A stretch of DNA of 64,000 bases, taken from the NCBI GenBank assembly GCA_903919455.1, contig CAIXIJ010000092.1, positions 1-64,000 of the forward strand, read 5' to 3'. The notes under the pieces were generated by a model, which had not been told where the DNA came from, searched no databases, and worked only from the letters and a program-made list of their open reading frames with translations. Shown here piece after piece: positions 44,874 to 54,370 of the stretch (its first letter is position 1; each line of letters opens with the position of its first letter). The stretch is from an uncultured Acidimicrobiaceae bacterium. GTDB lineage: Bacteria > Actinomycetota > Acidimicrobiia > Acidimicrobiales > Ilumatobacteraceae. The position numbers and the translations under genes were made by a program.

Positions 44874-46118
44874 ATGTATTCCGCCGCCGATGAAGCCTTC
44901 CGCACCGAGCTGCGCACCTGGTTGAACGAGAACCTGCCCGCCGGCTGGATGGATGCGGTCGACCGTGGCGAGACGCTGGAGATGAGCACCGACGACCGCA
45001 AGGCGTTCAACGAGGCCTGGCCCGAGAAGTTGTTCGGCGGCGGCTGGATCTGCGCCACATGGCCCAAGGAGTACGGCGGCAAGGGCCTCACCACCATGCA
45101 GGGTGTGGTGCTAGCCGAAGAGTTCGCCCGAGCGAAGGCGCCCATGCGCGGCGACTTCTTCGGCGACACCCTCGTGGGCCCCACGCTGCTGCAGTGGGGC
45201 ACCGAGGAGCAGAAGAAGGATTTCCTGCCCAAGATCCTCAGCGGCCAGATGCGTTGGTGCCAGGGCTTCAGCGAGCCGAACTCGGGCTCCGACCTCGCAT
45301 CGTTGAAGACGTCGGCGGTGCTCGACGGCGACGAGTGGGTCATCAACGGCCAGAAGGTGTGGACCACCCAGGGCCACCACGCCGACTACTGCTTCCTGCT
45401 CACCCGCACCGACCCCGACAGCCCGAAGCACAAGGGCATCAGCTACCTGCTGGTGCCGATGAAGCAGCCCGGCGTGGAAGTGCGCGGCATCGTGCAGCCC
45501 GACGGCACCGCCGAGTTCTGCGAGGTGTTCTTCACCGACGCCCGTTGCCCGAAGGACAACGTGGTGGGTGGCGTGAACAACGGCTGGAAGGTGGCCAACA
45601 GCACGCTGGCATTCGAGCGCGGCCAGAGCGCCACCACCGGCTTCCGTCGCTTCGAGGAGGAGTACCGACTGATGGTGGCGAAGGCCACCGAGAACGGCAC
45701 CATCCACGACCCGTCCATCCGTCAGCGGCTGATGACGTACTACACGAAGATCCAGATCCTGCGCGTGAATGGCCTGCGCTCGCTGGCCAGCACGCTGGCC
45801 GGCACGAAGGACCCCAGCATCGCTGCACTCGGCGCCATGAACAAGATGTTCTGGAGCGAGATGCACAAGGCAGCGCTGGAGTTGGCACTCGACATCTGGG
45901 GGGCCGAGTCCATGCTGGTCGACAGTGGCACCTCGAACGGTTCGTGGCCGGGAACGTCGCGCGATAAGGGCCGCGACAACTACCCCGTCAGCACGATGAT
46001 GAGTTCGTTCTTCTTCAGCCGCAGCGAGACCATCTGGGGTGGCACCAGCCAGATCCAGCGCAACATCGTGGGCGAGCGCGTGCTTGGCCTGCCCAAGGAG
46101 CCCCAGGCCTCGGCCTGA
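44874..46118 (+). CDS. Acyl-CoA dehydrogenase
   Basis: A 414-residue FAD acyl-CoA dehydrogenase. It shows WCQGFSEPNSGSDLASL (FAD and substrate region), VWTTQGHHADYCFLL and the C-terminal IWGGTSQIQRNIVGERVLGLP. It oxidises an acyl-CoA to the enoyl-CoA and passes electrons to ETF; etfBA is in the window. GGAGG at 44859-44863 favours the ATG at 44874 over the one at 44865. The perfect palindrome just upstream suggests repressor control. Confidence 0.93.
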   Translation: MYSAADEAFRTELRTWLNENLPAGWMDAVDRGETLEMSTDDRKAFNEAWPEKLFGGGWICATWPKEYGGKGLTTMQGVVLAEEFARAKAPMRGDFFGDTLVGPTLLQWGTEEQKKDFLPKILSGQMRWCQGFSEPNSGSDLASLKTSAVLDGDEWVINGQKVWTTQGHHADYCFLLTRTDPDSPKHKGISYLLVPMKQPGVEVRGIVQPDGTAEFCEVFFTDARCPKDNVVGGVNNGWKVANSTLAFERGQSATTGFRRFEEEYRLMVAKATENGTIHDPSIRQRLMTYYTKIQILRVNGLRSLASTLAGTKDPSIAALGAMNKMFWSEMHKAALELALDIWGAESMLVDSGTSNGSWPGTSRDKGRDNYPVSTMMSSFFFSRSETIWGGTSQIQRNIVGERVLGLPKEPQASA

Positions 46119-46135
46119 CCCGCTCAATCGGCGTG

Positions 46136-46987
46136 TCAGCGCGTGGGCGCGCTGCCGGCGACGGTGGTGCGATGCAGTTCGCGGCGGTAGCCGCGGTAAT
46201 CGTTCAGCGCGTTGTGCTGGGTGCTGCGGTTGTCCCAGATGGCCAATGTGTGTGCGGTCCAGCGGAAACGGCAGGTGAATGCGTCGCGCACGCTGTGCGT
46301 GTAGAGGTGCTGCAGTAGCGGGGCGCTGTCGGCGGCCGACCAACCGTCGAAGCGCACCGAGTAGGTGGGGTTCACGAACAGCGTCTCGTTGCCGGTTTCG
46401 GGGTGCACCGGCACGGCCGGATGGCTGTGTTCGGCCAGCGCATCGTCGGACGTGTTGATCTGCATGCTGCGGCCAGCAGCAGTGCGCGCCAGCACGCCAT
46501 CGGCCGAGTATGCCCAGCCAGCCGAGTGCACGACACGTGCCGACCGCAACGTGTCCTGCAGGCCGGCACTGAGCGTCTGGAACGCGAGTTCCTGGTTGCT
46601 CCACATGGTGTCGCCGCCCTGCGGAGGAACCTCGAGCGACCACAGCAGAGTGAACGCCGGCGGCGCGGCCTGAAAGCTCCAGTCGCTGTGCCAAGCGCCG
46701 CCGAAGTTGAAGCCACCTTCGTGCGCCTCCTTCACCACCCGCACCACGCCGGGATGATCCGGCATGCTCTCGAGAAACGGCGTGTTGCCGTGCCCGCCGA
46801 GCTGCTCGGTGAGCCGCACGAGGTGGGCGGTGTCGTAGGGCTGGTCGCGGAGGAACACCACCTTGTGGGCCAGGACTGCATCGCGTAGCGCCTGCAATTC
46901 GCCGTCGGTCTGGACCCGGGTGAGGTCGAGCCCGCGTAGCTCGGCCCCGATGCTGCCCGTGATGCGGTCGATCTGCAGTGCGCTCAT
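46136..46987 (-). CDS. TauD/TfdA-type Fe(II)/2-oxoglutarate dioxygenase
   Basis: A 283-residue dioxygenase. The metal ligands are in GGAWHSDWSF (HxD) and DNRSTQHNA (distal His), with an Arg for 2-oxoglutarate in YRGYRRELHR. It hydroxylates a small acid such as taurine, an aryloxyacid or a related compound; the substrate is unknown. The start codon overlaps the pepN stop by 4 bp, so the pair is co-transcribed. The open frame extending to 47251 lies in pepN. Confidence 0.88.
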   Translation of the reverse strand: MSALQIDRITGSIGAELRGLDLTRVQTDGELQALRDAVLAHKVVFLRDQPYDTAHLVRLTEQLGGHGNTPFLESMPDHPGVVRVVKEAHEGGFNFGGAWHSDWSFQAAPPAFTLLWSLEVPPQGGDTMWSNQELAFQTLSAGLQDTLRSARVVHSAGWAYSADGVLARTAAGRSMQINTSDDALAEHSHPAVPVHPETGNETLFVNPTYSVRFDGWSAADSAPLLQHLYTHSVRDAFTCRFRWTAHTLAIWDNRSTQHNALNDYRGYRRELHRTTVAGSAPTR

Positions 46988-49512
46988 CCGAGCAGCGCCC
47001 CCGAGAAGCGGTCGTGCTCGCGTTCGTACATCGAGGCGTTCACTCGTTGGCGCTCCATCAGTTGGTCCAGTCCCTTGCCGCTCTGCGGAATGGGGTGCTC
47101 GGCGAAGAAGCTCTGCACATCGGCACCAATGTCGGCCTTGGTGAGCAGCTTCACCGGGTCGACCATTCGCACGATGGTGTTCGCCGGGAAGCGGTCGTTG
47201 GCCTCGGCCCAGCGTTGGCGCAGGGCATTCCACACGGCCTCGCCGTGCCAACGGTTGGCCAGGCAGCGGTTCAGCAGGAACGGGGCGTTCGATGTGCGCA
47301 CGTCGTTGGAGAACGCGAACTCCACCGTGCGGGTCATCAGGTCGGCATCGTGGAACTCGGCCAGCGCGTAGAGGAAACGCAGTTGCTCCTGCGGCGTGGC
47401 GGCGTTGAGAAACGACTGACGGAACTGCTCGTAGTCGCGCTCGTCGCCGGTTGCAGCCACGGCCAGGGTGGCGGCGGCCACCATCTCGGGGTGGGCTGCG
47501 CCATCGGTGAGGATGGAGCGGCAGCGAGCCTGGGCGTCGGTGTCGTCGCCCAGCACGGCCAGCATGCCCACCAACAGACCGCGAAGCTTCGAGCGGAGCT
47601 CGCCTTCACCGGCCTCGGGTGCCCAGCCGAGTTCGGCTACCACCGGTGCCACCAGCGCGGCCACTCGCTGCTGGAAGGCGGCGTAGGCGTCGCCCTCCAC
47701 CAGGCGGCCGGCGCCGCGCAGGCCGATACCCATCACCTGCCACACGGCGAGGTCGCGCTCGGCACCGAAACCCTCCACGAACGTGAGGAAATCGAACGCC
47801 GACAGGCGGCCGGCCACCACTTCGTTCCACGCATCATCCACGAGGTTGTAGCGGTCGATGATGGTGAGCGAATCCAGTTCGGCCCCCACCAGGCGGCTGC
47901 GCAGTGTGGCGTCGTACGCGACGCGCATGAAACCGTGGCCGCCGCTGTTCACCACCACGGCAGCGTTCGCCGAGGGCAACTCCACGCGGGCTTCGAAGCT
48001 GTCGAGTAGCACCTTGTGCTCGGTGCCGTCGATACGCACGTGCACCGGCACCACGAACACCGTGGGGTCGTCGGTGTCGCCGAACGCGAAACGGTGCTGG
48101 CTCAACACGAGGGTGCTTCCGTCGATGCGTGCACTCACGAGTGGGTAACCGGGCTGCCAGATCCAGCTGTCCATGAGCGTGCGTACCGGGGTGCCGGGGT
48201 TGGCCTCCTCGATGGCGTCCCACAGGTCGCTCGTCTCGGTGTTCCCGTACTCGTGCACCGACAGGTAGTGGCTGACGCCGCGGCGGAACTCTTCCTCGCC
48301 GAGGTACTGCTCCAGCATTCGCAGCAGCGAGCCACCCTTTTGGTACGTCAGCACGTCGAACATGCCGTCGCAGTCGGCGGGGGCTTCCACGGGGAACTCC
48401 ACGCTGCGCGTGTTGGCCAGGCTGTCCACTTCGAACGCGGCGCTGCGCTCGAGGCTGAAGGTGGTCCAGCGCAGCCAGTCGGGCCGGTACGCCGCCATGC
48501 AGGCGATCTCCATGAACGTGGCGAACGCCTCGTTGAGCCAGATGCCGTTCCACCACTTCATGGTGACCAGATCGCCGAACCACATGTGCGCCAACTCGTG
48601 GGCCACGACGTCGGCCAACGTCTGCAGCTCCACCTGGGTGGCGGTGGACGTGTCGGCCAGCAGCAGGTTCTCGCGGTAGGTGATGCAGCCGAGGTTCTCC
48701 ATCGCGCCGGCGGCGAAGTCGGGCAGGGCCAGCATGTCGCACTTATCGGTGGGGTACGGGATGCCGTAGTAGTCCTGATACCAACCGAGTGCGAAGGCGC
48801 CGATGTCGAGACCGAACGCGGTGAGGTGCGCCTTGCCGGGCACGTGGATGATGCGGAGGGGAATGCTGCCGCCATCGGGGCGGGGCACCAGCACTGGTTC
48901 GGTGGCCTCCAGCGGGCCCACCACCACGGCCACCAGGTAGGTACTCATCGGCATGGTCTCGGCGAACCGCACGGCGGTCTTGCCGTTGGGTTGCTCGGTG
49001 CGGTCGATCTCGGGCCCGTTGCTCACGGCCAGCAGGTGCGGTTCCACGATGAGCGTGATGTCGAAGATGGCCTTGAAGTCGGGTTCGTCGAAGCACGGGA
49101 ACGCTCGCCGGCAGTCGGTGGCCTGCATCTGCGACGTGGCGATGACGTGTTCGACACCGTCAGCGTCGTGGTACGTGCTGCGGTACCAGCCGCGCAGCTT
49201 GTCGTTCAGCGTGCCGGTGAAGGTGATCTCGATGACCACGGCACCCATTGTCACCGCATGGTCCACGACCAGACGTTCCGTGGCCTCGTCGAGGTGGAAC
49301 GCTGCGTCGACGCCATTCACGCGCACCGACACAACGCCGAGTTCGGCGGCGTTGAGCAGGATCTGTGCGGTGTCGGCGCTGGCTGCCGCGTCGATGATGA
49401 CATGGCCGGTGAATGTGGCAGCGCCGAGATCGGGCTCGAGTGCCAGCGTGTAGCGGTGTGGCGCCACGGCGCGAGGAAGTCGGTACGGGTTGCCGTCGAG
49501 AGCTGAAGTCAC
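46984..49512 (-). CDS. pepN: Aminopeptidase N (M1 family)
   Basis: An 842-residue zinc aminopeptidase that releases N-terminal residues from peptides in the cytosol. The substrate-anchoring GAMEN lies at 269-273, the zinc site HELAH at 305-309 with the third ligand Glu328 (WLNEAFA). Length fits actinobacterial PepN (about 850). GTG start; read on the minus strand, TAGCCT at 49519-49524 ends 6 nt upstream, suggesting a leaderless mRNA. The TauD-like gene follows. Confidence 0.95.
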   Translation of the reverse strand: MTSALDGNPYRLPRAVAPHRYTLALEPDLGAATFTGHVIIDAAASADTAQILLNAAELGVVSVRVNGVDAAFHLDEATERLVVDHAVTMGAVVIEITFTGTLNDKLRGWYRSTYHDADGVEHVIATSQMQATDCRRAFPCFDEPDFKAIFDITLIVEPHLLAVSNGPEIDRTEQPNGKTAVRFAETMPMSTYLVAVVVGPLEATEPVLVPRPDGGSIPLRIIHVPGKAHLTAFGLDIGAFALGWYQDYYGIPYPTDKCDMLALPDFAAGAMENLGCITYRENLLLADTSTATQVELQTLADVVAHELAHMWFGDLVTMKWWNGIWLNEAFATFMEIACMAAYRPDWLRWTTFSLERSAAFEVDSLANTRSVEFPVEAPADCDGMFDVLTYQKGGSLLRMLEQYLGEEEFRRGVSHYLSVHEYGNTETSDLWDAIEEANPGTPVRTLMDSWIWQPGYPLVSARIDGSTLVLSQHRFAFGDTDDPTVFVVPVHVRIDGTEHKVLLDSFEARVELPSANAAVVVNSGGHGFMRVAYDATLRSRLVGAELDSLTIIDRYNLVDDAWNEVVAGRLSAFDFLTFVEGFGAERDLAVWQVMGIGLRGAGRLVEGDAYAAFQQRVAALVAPVVAELGWAPEAGEGELRSKLRGLLVGMLAVLGDDTDAQARCRSILTDGAAHPEMVAAATLAVAATGDERDYEQFRQSFLNAATPQEQLRFLYALAEFHDADLMTRTVEFAFSNDVRTSNAPFLLNRCLANRWHGEAVWNALRQRWAEANDRFPANTIVRMVDPVKLLTKADIGADVQSFFAEHPIPQSGKGLDQLMERQRVNASMYEREHDRFSGALLG

Positions 49513-49518
49513 GCACGC

Positions 49519-49524
49519 AGGCTA
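49519..49524 (-). promoter_or_regulatory. -10 box TAGCCT for pepN
   Basis: Read on the minus strand, TAGCCT ends 6 nt before the GTG at 49512. It supports a leaderless start. Confidence 0.45.
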
Positions 49525-49573
49525 TCCGTGGGCCACAGATCGGCTTTCGTCGTTACTCGGGCAGGTAGCGTTG

Positions 49574-50563
49574 ATGAACGTGTCCAAGGCGCCCGAGTAC
49601 GACGTGGTGGGAGTGGGGAACGCGCTCGTCGACGTCATCGCCCACGCCGACGACGGTTTCATCCACGAACACGATCTGGTGAAGGGGTCGATGACCCTGG
49701 TCGACACCGACCGGGCGCTGTACCTGTATCAAGTGCTGGGTACTGCTCTGGAGATGAGTGGTGGTTCGGCGGCAAACACCATGACCGGTGTGGCATCGCT
49801 CGGTGGCAAGGCTGCGTATCTGGGCAAGGTGAGCAACGACGACCTGGGCAACGTGTTCGGTCACGACCTGCGCGCCGTCGGCGTGCAGTTCCGCCCCGGA
49901 GCTCCCGAGGCCGACACGCCCACGGGTCGCTGCATCATCGTGGTTACCCCCGATGCGCAGCGCACCATGAACACGTACCTCGGCGTGTCGAGCTTGCTCC
50001 AGCCCACCGACATCCACGAGGCCACCGTGGCTGCTGGTTCGGTGCTCTACATGGAGGGTTATCTCTACGACCGACCCGCTGCGAAGGATGCGTTCCGTCA
50101 CGCCGCCGCCATCGCGCACGCCAATGGGCGACAGGTGTCGCTCACGCTCAGCGACTCGTTCTGCGTTGATCGTCATCGCGACGACTTCCGGGCACTCGTC
50201 AGCGACGACGTCGACATCCTGTTCGGGAACGAAGACGAATTGCTCTCGCTGTACCAGGTGGAGTCGTTCGATGCGGCCGTCGCTGCAGTGCGCGCCGACT
50301 GTCATCTCGCTGTCATCACAATGGGCAAGGACGGCTGTGTGGTGGTCACCAAGGACGAGGTGCTTCGTGCTCCGGCCGAACCGGTGGCGCAGGTGCTCGA
50401 TACCACCGGCGCCGGCGATCTGTTCGCTGCCGGGTACCTCTTCGGCCACACCCGTCAGCGCAGCCTGGGTGAGTGCGCGCAACTCGGGGCCATCGCTGCC
50501 GCCGAGGTCATCTCGCACGTCGGCCCTCGTCCACTCGTGGAACTGAAGACGCTGCTTCCCTAG
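49574..50563 (+). CDS. PfkB-family kinase, adenosine kinase-like
   Basis: A 329-residue sugar/nucleoside kinase. It has YDVVGVGNALVDVIA, MSGGSAANTMTGVASLGG (substrate region) and DTTGAGDLFAAGYL with the catalytic Asp. The first segment is typical of adenosine kinase-annotated members. Neighbouring purine and pyrimidine salvage genes support a nucleoside substrate. TAGCGT at 49566-49571 is only 2 nt from this ATG but 8 nt from an in-frame GTG at 49580, so the true start may be the GTG. Confidence 0.85.
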   Translation: MNVSKAPEYDVVGVGNALVDVIAHADDGFIHEHDLVKGSMTLVDTDRALYLYQVLGTALEMSGGSAANTMTGVASLGGKAAYLGKVSNDDLGNVFGHDLRAVGVQFRPGAPEADTPTGRCIIVVTPDAQRTMNTYLGVSSLLQPTDIHEATVAAGSVLYMEGYLYDRPAAKDAFRHAAAIAHANGRQVSLTLSDSFCVDRHRDDFRALVSDDVDILFGNEDELLSLYQVESFDAAVAAVRADCHLAVITMGKDGCVVVTKDEVLRAPAEPVAQVLDTTGAGDLFAAGYLFGHTRQRSLGECAQLGAIAAAEVISHVGPRPLVELKTLLP

Positions 50564-50575
50564 AACAGGTTCGCC

Positions 50576-52174
50576 ATGACCGACATCGCCGAGTTCCGAT
50601 CCACTGCGCAGCGCTGGCTGGCTGCAGAACCCGACGCCGACATGCGTGCCGAACTCGAGGCGCTGCTGTCCGGCTCTGAGGCCGACCTCATCGAGCGGTT
50701 CACCGGTCGGCTGCAGTTCGGCACAGCTGGCTTGCGCGCCGCGGTGGGCGCAGGGCCGCAGCGGATGAACCGTCTGGTCGTGCAGCAGGCTGCCGCAGGT
50801 CTGGTGGACCATCTCCTCGCTGCTGTGCCCGGTGCCGCGGAAGCGGGCGTCATCGTCGGCTACGACGCCCGCCGCAAGAGCGATGTGTTCGCGCTCGACA
50901 CGGCCCGCGTCTGCGCAGCGAAGGGCGTGCGCGCCATGCTCTTTCCGCACGTGGTACCCACGCCCGTGTTGGCCTGGAACATCACCGAGATGGGTGCAGC
51001 GGCCGGGGTGATGGTGACGGCCTCGCACAACCCGCCCGCCGATAATGGCTACAAGGTGTATCTCGGCACCGGTTCACAGATCGTTCCCCCGGCCGACACC
51101 GACATTGCTGCCTGCATCGACCGCGTCGATCCGTGCGCGGTGGAGTTGGCACCGGAGGATCACCCGCTCATCGAGATGCTCGGTCGCGAGCAGATCGACG
51201 CGTACCTGGCATTCGTGCCCACGGTTCGGCTGTGCCCGAACATTCCCGGCGTGCCGGTGGCCTACACAGCCATGCACGGCGTCGGCGGAGCCACCCTGAT
51301 GGAGGCGTTCGACGTCGCTGGTCTTCCCGCACCTGCCGTGGTGGCCGAGCAGCAGGAGCCCAACGGAGCGTTCCCCACGGTGAGCTTCCCGAACCCCGAA
51401 GAGCCGGGCGCGATGGATCTGCTGATGGCCAAGGCTGCGTCGGTGCACGCGGTGGTGGCCATCGCCAACGACCCCGACGCCGACCGACTGGGCGCGGCCA
51501 TCCCCACGCCCGAGGGTGGCTGGCGTCGCCTCGGTGGCGACGAGATCGGCTGGCTGCTCGCCGACCACATCCTGCGCCACACATCGGGCGACGACCGACT
51601 GGTGGTCACCACGCTGGTCTCGTCGTCGTTGCTCGGCCGCATGGCTGTGGCACACGACATCGAGTGCCTCGAGACGTTCACCGGCTTCAAGTGGATCGGG
51701 CACACCGTGCTGCAGAACCCGGGCAAGCGGTTCGTGTTCGGTTACGAGCAGGCGCTGGGTTATCTGGTCACCACGCAGCCGCTCGACAAGGACGGCATCA
51801 CGGCCGCCGTGATGATGGCCGAGATCGCCGCGGTCGCAGTGGCCGAAGGCGTGACCATGCAGGACCGACTCGATGCCATCGTCGCCACCTATGGCCGACA
51901 CATCATGGCCGAAAAGAGCGTGCGCATGGCTCCCGCCGACGGTGCCGCGGCAGTAGCGCGCCTGCGTGCTCAACCGCCCACTGAGGTGGGCGGCCACGCG
52001 GTCACGTCGGTGCAGTGGTTCGACGAAGCCGGGTTGTTGCGTCTGCAACTCGGACCCGCGGTCCGAGTGCAGGTGCGCCCTAGCGGCACCGAGCCGAAGG
52101 TGAAGCTGTACGGCGAAGGCATCGGCACCGACCCCGCCGCGTTGCTCGAGGCACTCGCCGCGCTGCTGGGGTGA
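50576..52174 (+). CDS. Phosphohexomutase family protein (PmmB/Pgm-like)
   Basis: A 532-residue alpha-D-phosphohexomutase. Ser150 in MVTASHNPP is the phosphoserine; IANDPDADRLG binds Mg, GGDEIGWLL and RPSGTEPKVKLY bind sugar and phosphate. It resembles mycobacterial PmmB; in that genome the gene also lies close to upp and add, so a phosphopentomutase role in nucleoside use is plausible. It follows the PfkB kinase by 12 bp, likely in one operon, and converges on upp. Confidence 0.9.
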   Translation: MTDIAEFRSTAQRWLAAEPDADMRAELEALLSGSEADLIERFTGRLQFGTAGLRAAVGAGPQRMNRLVVQQAAAGLVDHLLAAVPGAAEAGVIVGYDARRKSDVFALDTARVCAAKGVRAMLFPHVVPTPVLAWNITEMGAAAGVMVTASHNPPADNGYKVYLGTGSQIVPPADTDIAACIDRVDPCAVELAPEDHPLIEMLGREQIDAYLAFVPTVRLCPNIPGVPVAYTAMHGVGGATLMEAFDVAGLPAPAVVAEQQEPNGAFPTVSFPNPEEPGAMDLLMAKAASVHAVVAIANDPDADRLGAAIPTPEGGWRRLGGDEIGWLLADHILRHTSGDDRLVVTTLVSSSLLGRMAVAHDIECLETFTGFKWIGHTVLQNPGKRFVFGYEQALGYLVTTQPLDKDGITAAVMMAEIAAVAVAEGVTMQDRLDAIVATYGRHIMAEKSVRMAPADGAAAVARLRAQPPTEVGGHAVTSVQWFDEAGLLRLQLGPAVRVQVRPSGTEPKVKLYGEGIGTDPAALLEALAALLG

Positions 52175-52177
52175 GGG

Positions 52178-52813
52178 TCAGGCGGGGGAGCCGAACTGAC
52201 GGTCGCCGGCGTCGCCGAGGCCGGGCACGATAAAGGCCTGCTCGTTGAGGCGCTCGTCGAGCGATGCGGTGTACACCGCCAGATCCAGGCCGTGCTCGCG
52301 CAGCAACTCGATGCCCTCCGGCGCGGCCAGTACGCACACCACGATGATGGTGCCGGTAACGCCGCGCTCGATGAGCAGGTCGCACGTGTGGGCCAGCGAG
52401 CCGCCGGTGGCGAGCATCGGGTCGAGCACGATCACCTGGCGGCCCGCCAGGTTCTCCGGCAGCTTGTTCACGTAGGGCTTGGGCATGTGCGTGTTCTCGT
52501 CGCGGGCGACGCCGATGAAGCCCACGTCGGCGTTCGGCAATAGCTCCTGCGCGGCGTGGAGAAAGCCAAGGCCGGCGCGCAGCACCGGCACCACCACGGG
52601 CTGAGTGGTGAGTTGCCTGCCGAGGGTCTCCACCAGCGGCGTCTGCACCTTCACGGCGTGCGTAGCCAGCCCCTTGGTTGCTTCAGCGATGAGCAGGTTG
52701 CCGATGCGCTCGAGCTCCTGGCGGAACAGCGCATTCGGCGTGGCGACGTCGCGCACACGGGTGAGCGAATCGGCGATGAGCGGGTGGTCGACGACGTGGA
52801 CTGCAACGGGCAT
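52178..52813 (-). CDS. upp: Uracil phosphoribosyltransferase
   Basis: A 211-residue enzyme making UMP from uracil and PRPP. PRPP-binding segment is DPMLATGGSLAHT and the C-terminal uracil site is FIVPGLGDAGDRQFGS. Length and start (HVVDHPLIADSLTRVRD) match the family. It converges on the mutase gene (3-bp gap) and lies 62 bp downstream of add on the same strand. Confidence 0.95.
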   Translation of the reverse strand: MPVAVHVVDHPLIADSLTRVRDVATPNALFRQELERIGNLLIAEATKGLATHAVKVQTPLVETLGRQLTTQPVVVPVLRAGLGFLHAAQELLPNADVGFIGVARDENTHMPKPYVNKLPENLAGRQVIVLDPMLATGGSLAHTCDLLIERGVTGTIIVVCVLAAPEGIELLREHGLDLAVYTASLDERLNEQAFIVPGLGDAGDRQFGSPA

Positions 52814-52875
52814 GCCGCGAGTGTGCCAGAAACGCGCCGGGCCAGTTCAGAGGGGCCGGTTTCAGAGGATGAACG

Positions 52876-53934
52876 TCAGAGCGTGCTGGCCCTGGCCGCC
52901 GCGTACTGCGGTTTGATGATGCCATTGATGATGGCGAGCCGTTCCGGGAACGGAGCGAAGGCGCTCTTCATCGCGTTGATGCTCATCCATTCGAAGTCGT
53001 CGATGCCCCACCCAAACGAGTCGGCGAGTTGTTGCATCTCCTTCGACATGCTCGTGTCGCTCATCAGCCGGTTGTCGGTGTTCAGCGTGACCCGGAAGCG
53101 CAGTCGACGCAGCATGCCGATGGGGTGCTCGGCGATGGAGGCGCAGACCCCGGTGTTCACGTTGCTCGTGGGGCACAACTCCAGCGGGATGCGGCGATCA
53201 CGCACGAACGCGGCAAGTCGGCCGAGGTGCTCTGCCCCCGGCGCACCGGTGATGTCGTCGATGATGCGCACGCCATGGCCGAGGCGCTCCGCACCGCAGA
53301 ACTGCACCGCTTCCCAGATGCTCGGCAGACCGAAGGCTTCGCCAGCATGGATGGTGGTGTGGAAGTTCTCGCGCTGAACGTATTGGAATGCGTCGAGGTG
53401 CCGTGTTGGCGGGTAGCCGGCCTCGGCGCCGGCGATGTCGAAGCCCACGCAACCTGCGTCGCGCCAGCGGACGGCGAGTTCGGCGATCTCCAGGCTGCGC
53501 GCTGCGGTGCGCATTGCCGAGCAGATGAGATAGATGGTGAGGCCTGTGCCCGCGCTGCCTCGGCGGAACCCGGTGAGGATGGCGTCGACCACCTCGTCGA
53601 GAGTGAGGCCCTGCTCGGTGCAGAGTTCCGGCGCCATGCGAACTTCGGCGTAGACGACGCCGTCGGCCGCCAGATCCGCGGCGCATTCGTATGCGACACG
53701 TTCGATGGCGTCGCGGTGCTGCATCACACCCACGGTGTGAGCGAAGGTCTCCAGATACAGCACCAGGTCGTTGCGCTTGGCCCCGCGGTTGAACCAGGTG
53801 GCCAGATCGGCGACGTCGGTGGTGGGCAGTCCGGCGTAGCCGAACTCGCTGGCCAACTCCACCACTGTCTGGGGTCGAAGTCCGCCGTCGAGATGGTCGT
53901 GAAGGAGCACTTTGGGGAGTGTTGCGATGTTCAT
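52876..53934 (-). CDS. add: Adenosine deaminase
   Basis: A 352-residue zinc enzyme converting adenosine to inosine and ammonia. Zinc ligands His12 and His14 (LLHDHLDGG), HAGEAFG, GHGVR and LNTDNR are visible; many homologues have DD where this has DN. Start taken at the ATG at 53934; a TTG six bases upstream also exists. TACGCT read on the minus strand (53946-53951) would give a leader of only a few bases. It diverges from queF. Confidence 0.94.
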   Translation of the reverse strand: MNIATLPKVLLHDHLDGGLRPQTVVELASEFGYAGLPTTDVADLATWFNRGAKRNDLVLYLETFAHTVGVMQHRDAIERVAYECAADLAADGVVYAEVRMAPELCTEQGLTLDEVVDAILTGFRRGSAGTGLTIYLICSAMRTAARSLEIAELAVRWRDAGCVGFDIAGAEAGYPPTRHLDAFQYVQRENFHTTIHAGEAFGLPSIWEAVQFCGAERLGHGVRIIDDITGAPGAEHLGRLAAFVRDRRIPLELCPTSNVNTGVCASIAEHPIGMLRRLRFRVTLNTDNRLMSDTSMSKEMQQLADSFGWGIDDFEWMSINAMKSAFAPFPERLAIINGIIKPQYAAARASTL

Positions 53935-53972
53935 GGGCAACGATCAGCGTAGGGGGTCGGCTCGTGCGCCCG

Positions 53973-53978
53973 TACCCT
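53973..53978 (+). promoter_or_regulatory. -10 box TACCCT for queF
   Basis: TACCCT ends 7 nt before the ATG at 53986; leaderless mRNA predicted, leaving no room for a preQ1 riboswitch. Confidence 0.45.
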
Positions 53979-53985
53979 GGCAGCC

Positions 53986-54366
53986 ATGGAGCACCCCGAA
54001 CTCACCGTCTTGGGCAACACCGTTCGCCACGCCATCGAGCACGTCGAGGTGTTCCCCGCCCCAGCGAACGTCACCTTGGTGAAGTTCACCAACGATGAAC
54101 TCAATTCGATGTGCCCGGTCACGCAACAGCCCGACCTCTCCACCGTGGTCATCGAGTACGTGCCCGACCAATGGTGCGTGGAGAGCAAGAGCTTGAAGCT
54201 GTACCTGTGGGGCTTTCGCGACCGGGCCGTGTTCGCCGAAGCACTCTCTGCTGAGATCGCCGGTGAAGTGATGCGCAGCGCCAAGCCCAAGTCGGTGAAG
54301 GTCACGCTCACGCAGCGGCCGCGCGGTGGCATCGAAGTGCAGGCTGTCGCCGAGCTCTCGAGCTGA
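53986..54366 (+). CDS. queF: NADPH-dependent 7-cyano-7-deazaguanine reductase
   Basis: A 126-residue unimodular QueF. Catalytic Cys43 in SMCPVTQQPD with Asp50, and the NADPH-binding QueF motif ESKSLKLYLWGFRD. It reduces preQ0 to preQ1 on the way to queuosine in tRNA. No other queuosine gene is in the window. It diverges from add and converges on the CoA transferase (4-bp gap). Confidence 0.94.
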   Translation: MEHPELTVLGNTVRHAIEHVEVFPAPANVTLVKFTNDELNSMCPVTQQPDLSTVVIEYVPDQWCVESKSLKLYLWGFRDRAVFAEALSAEIAGEVMRSAKPKSVKVTLTQRPRGGIEVQAVAELSS

Positions 54367-54370
54367 CGAA

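Noticed and set aside
53935-53985. preQ1 riboswitch before queF
   Set aside because: The predicted transcript is leaderless and the gap to add is only 51 bp.
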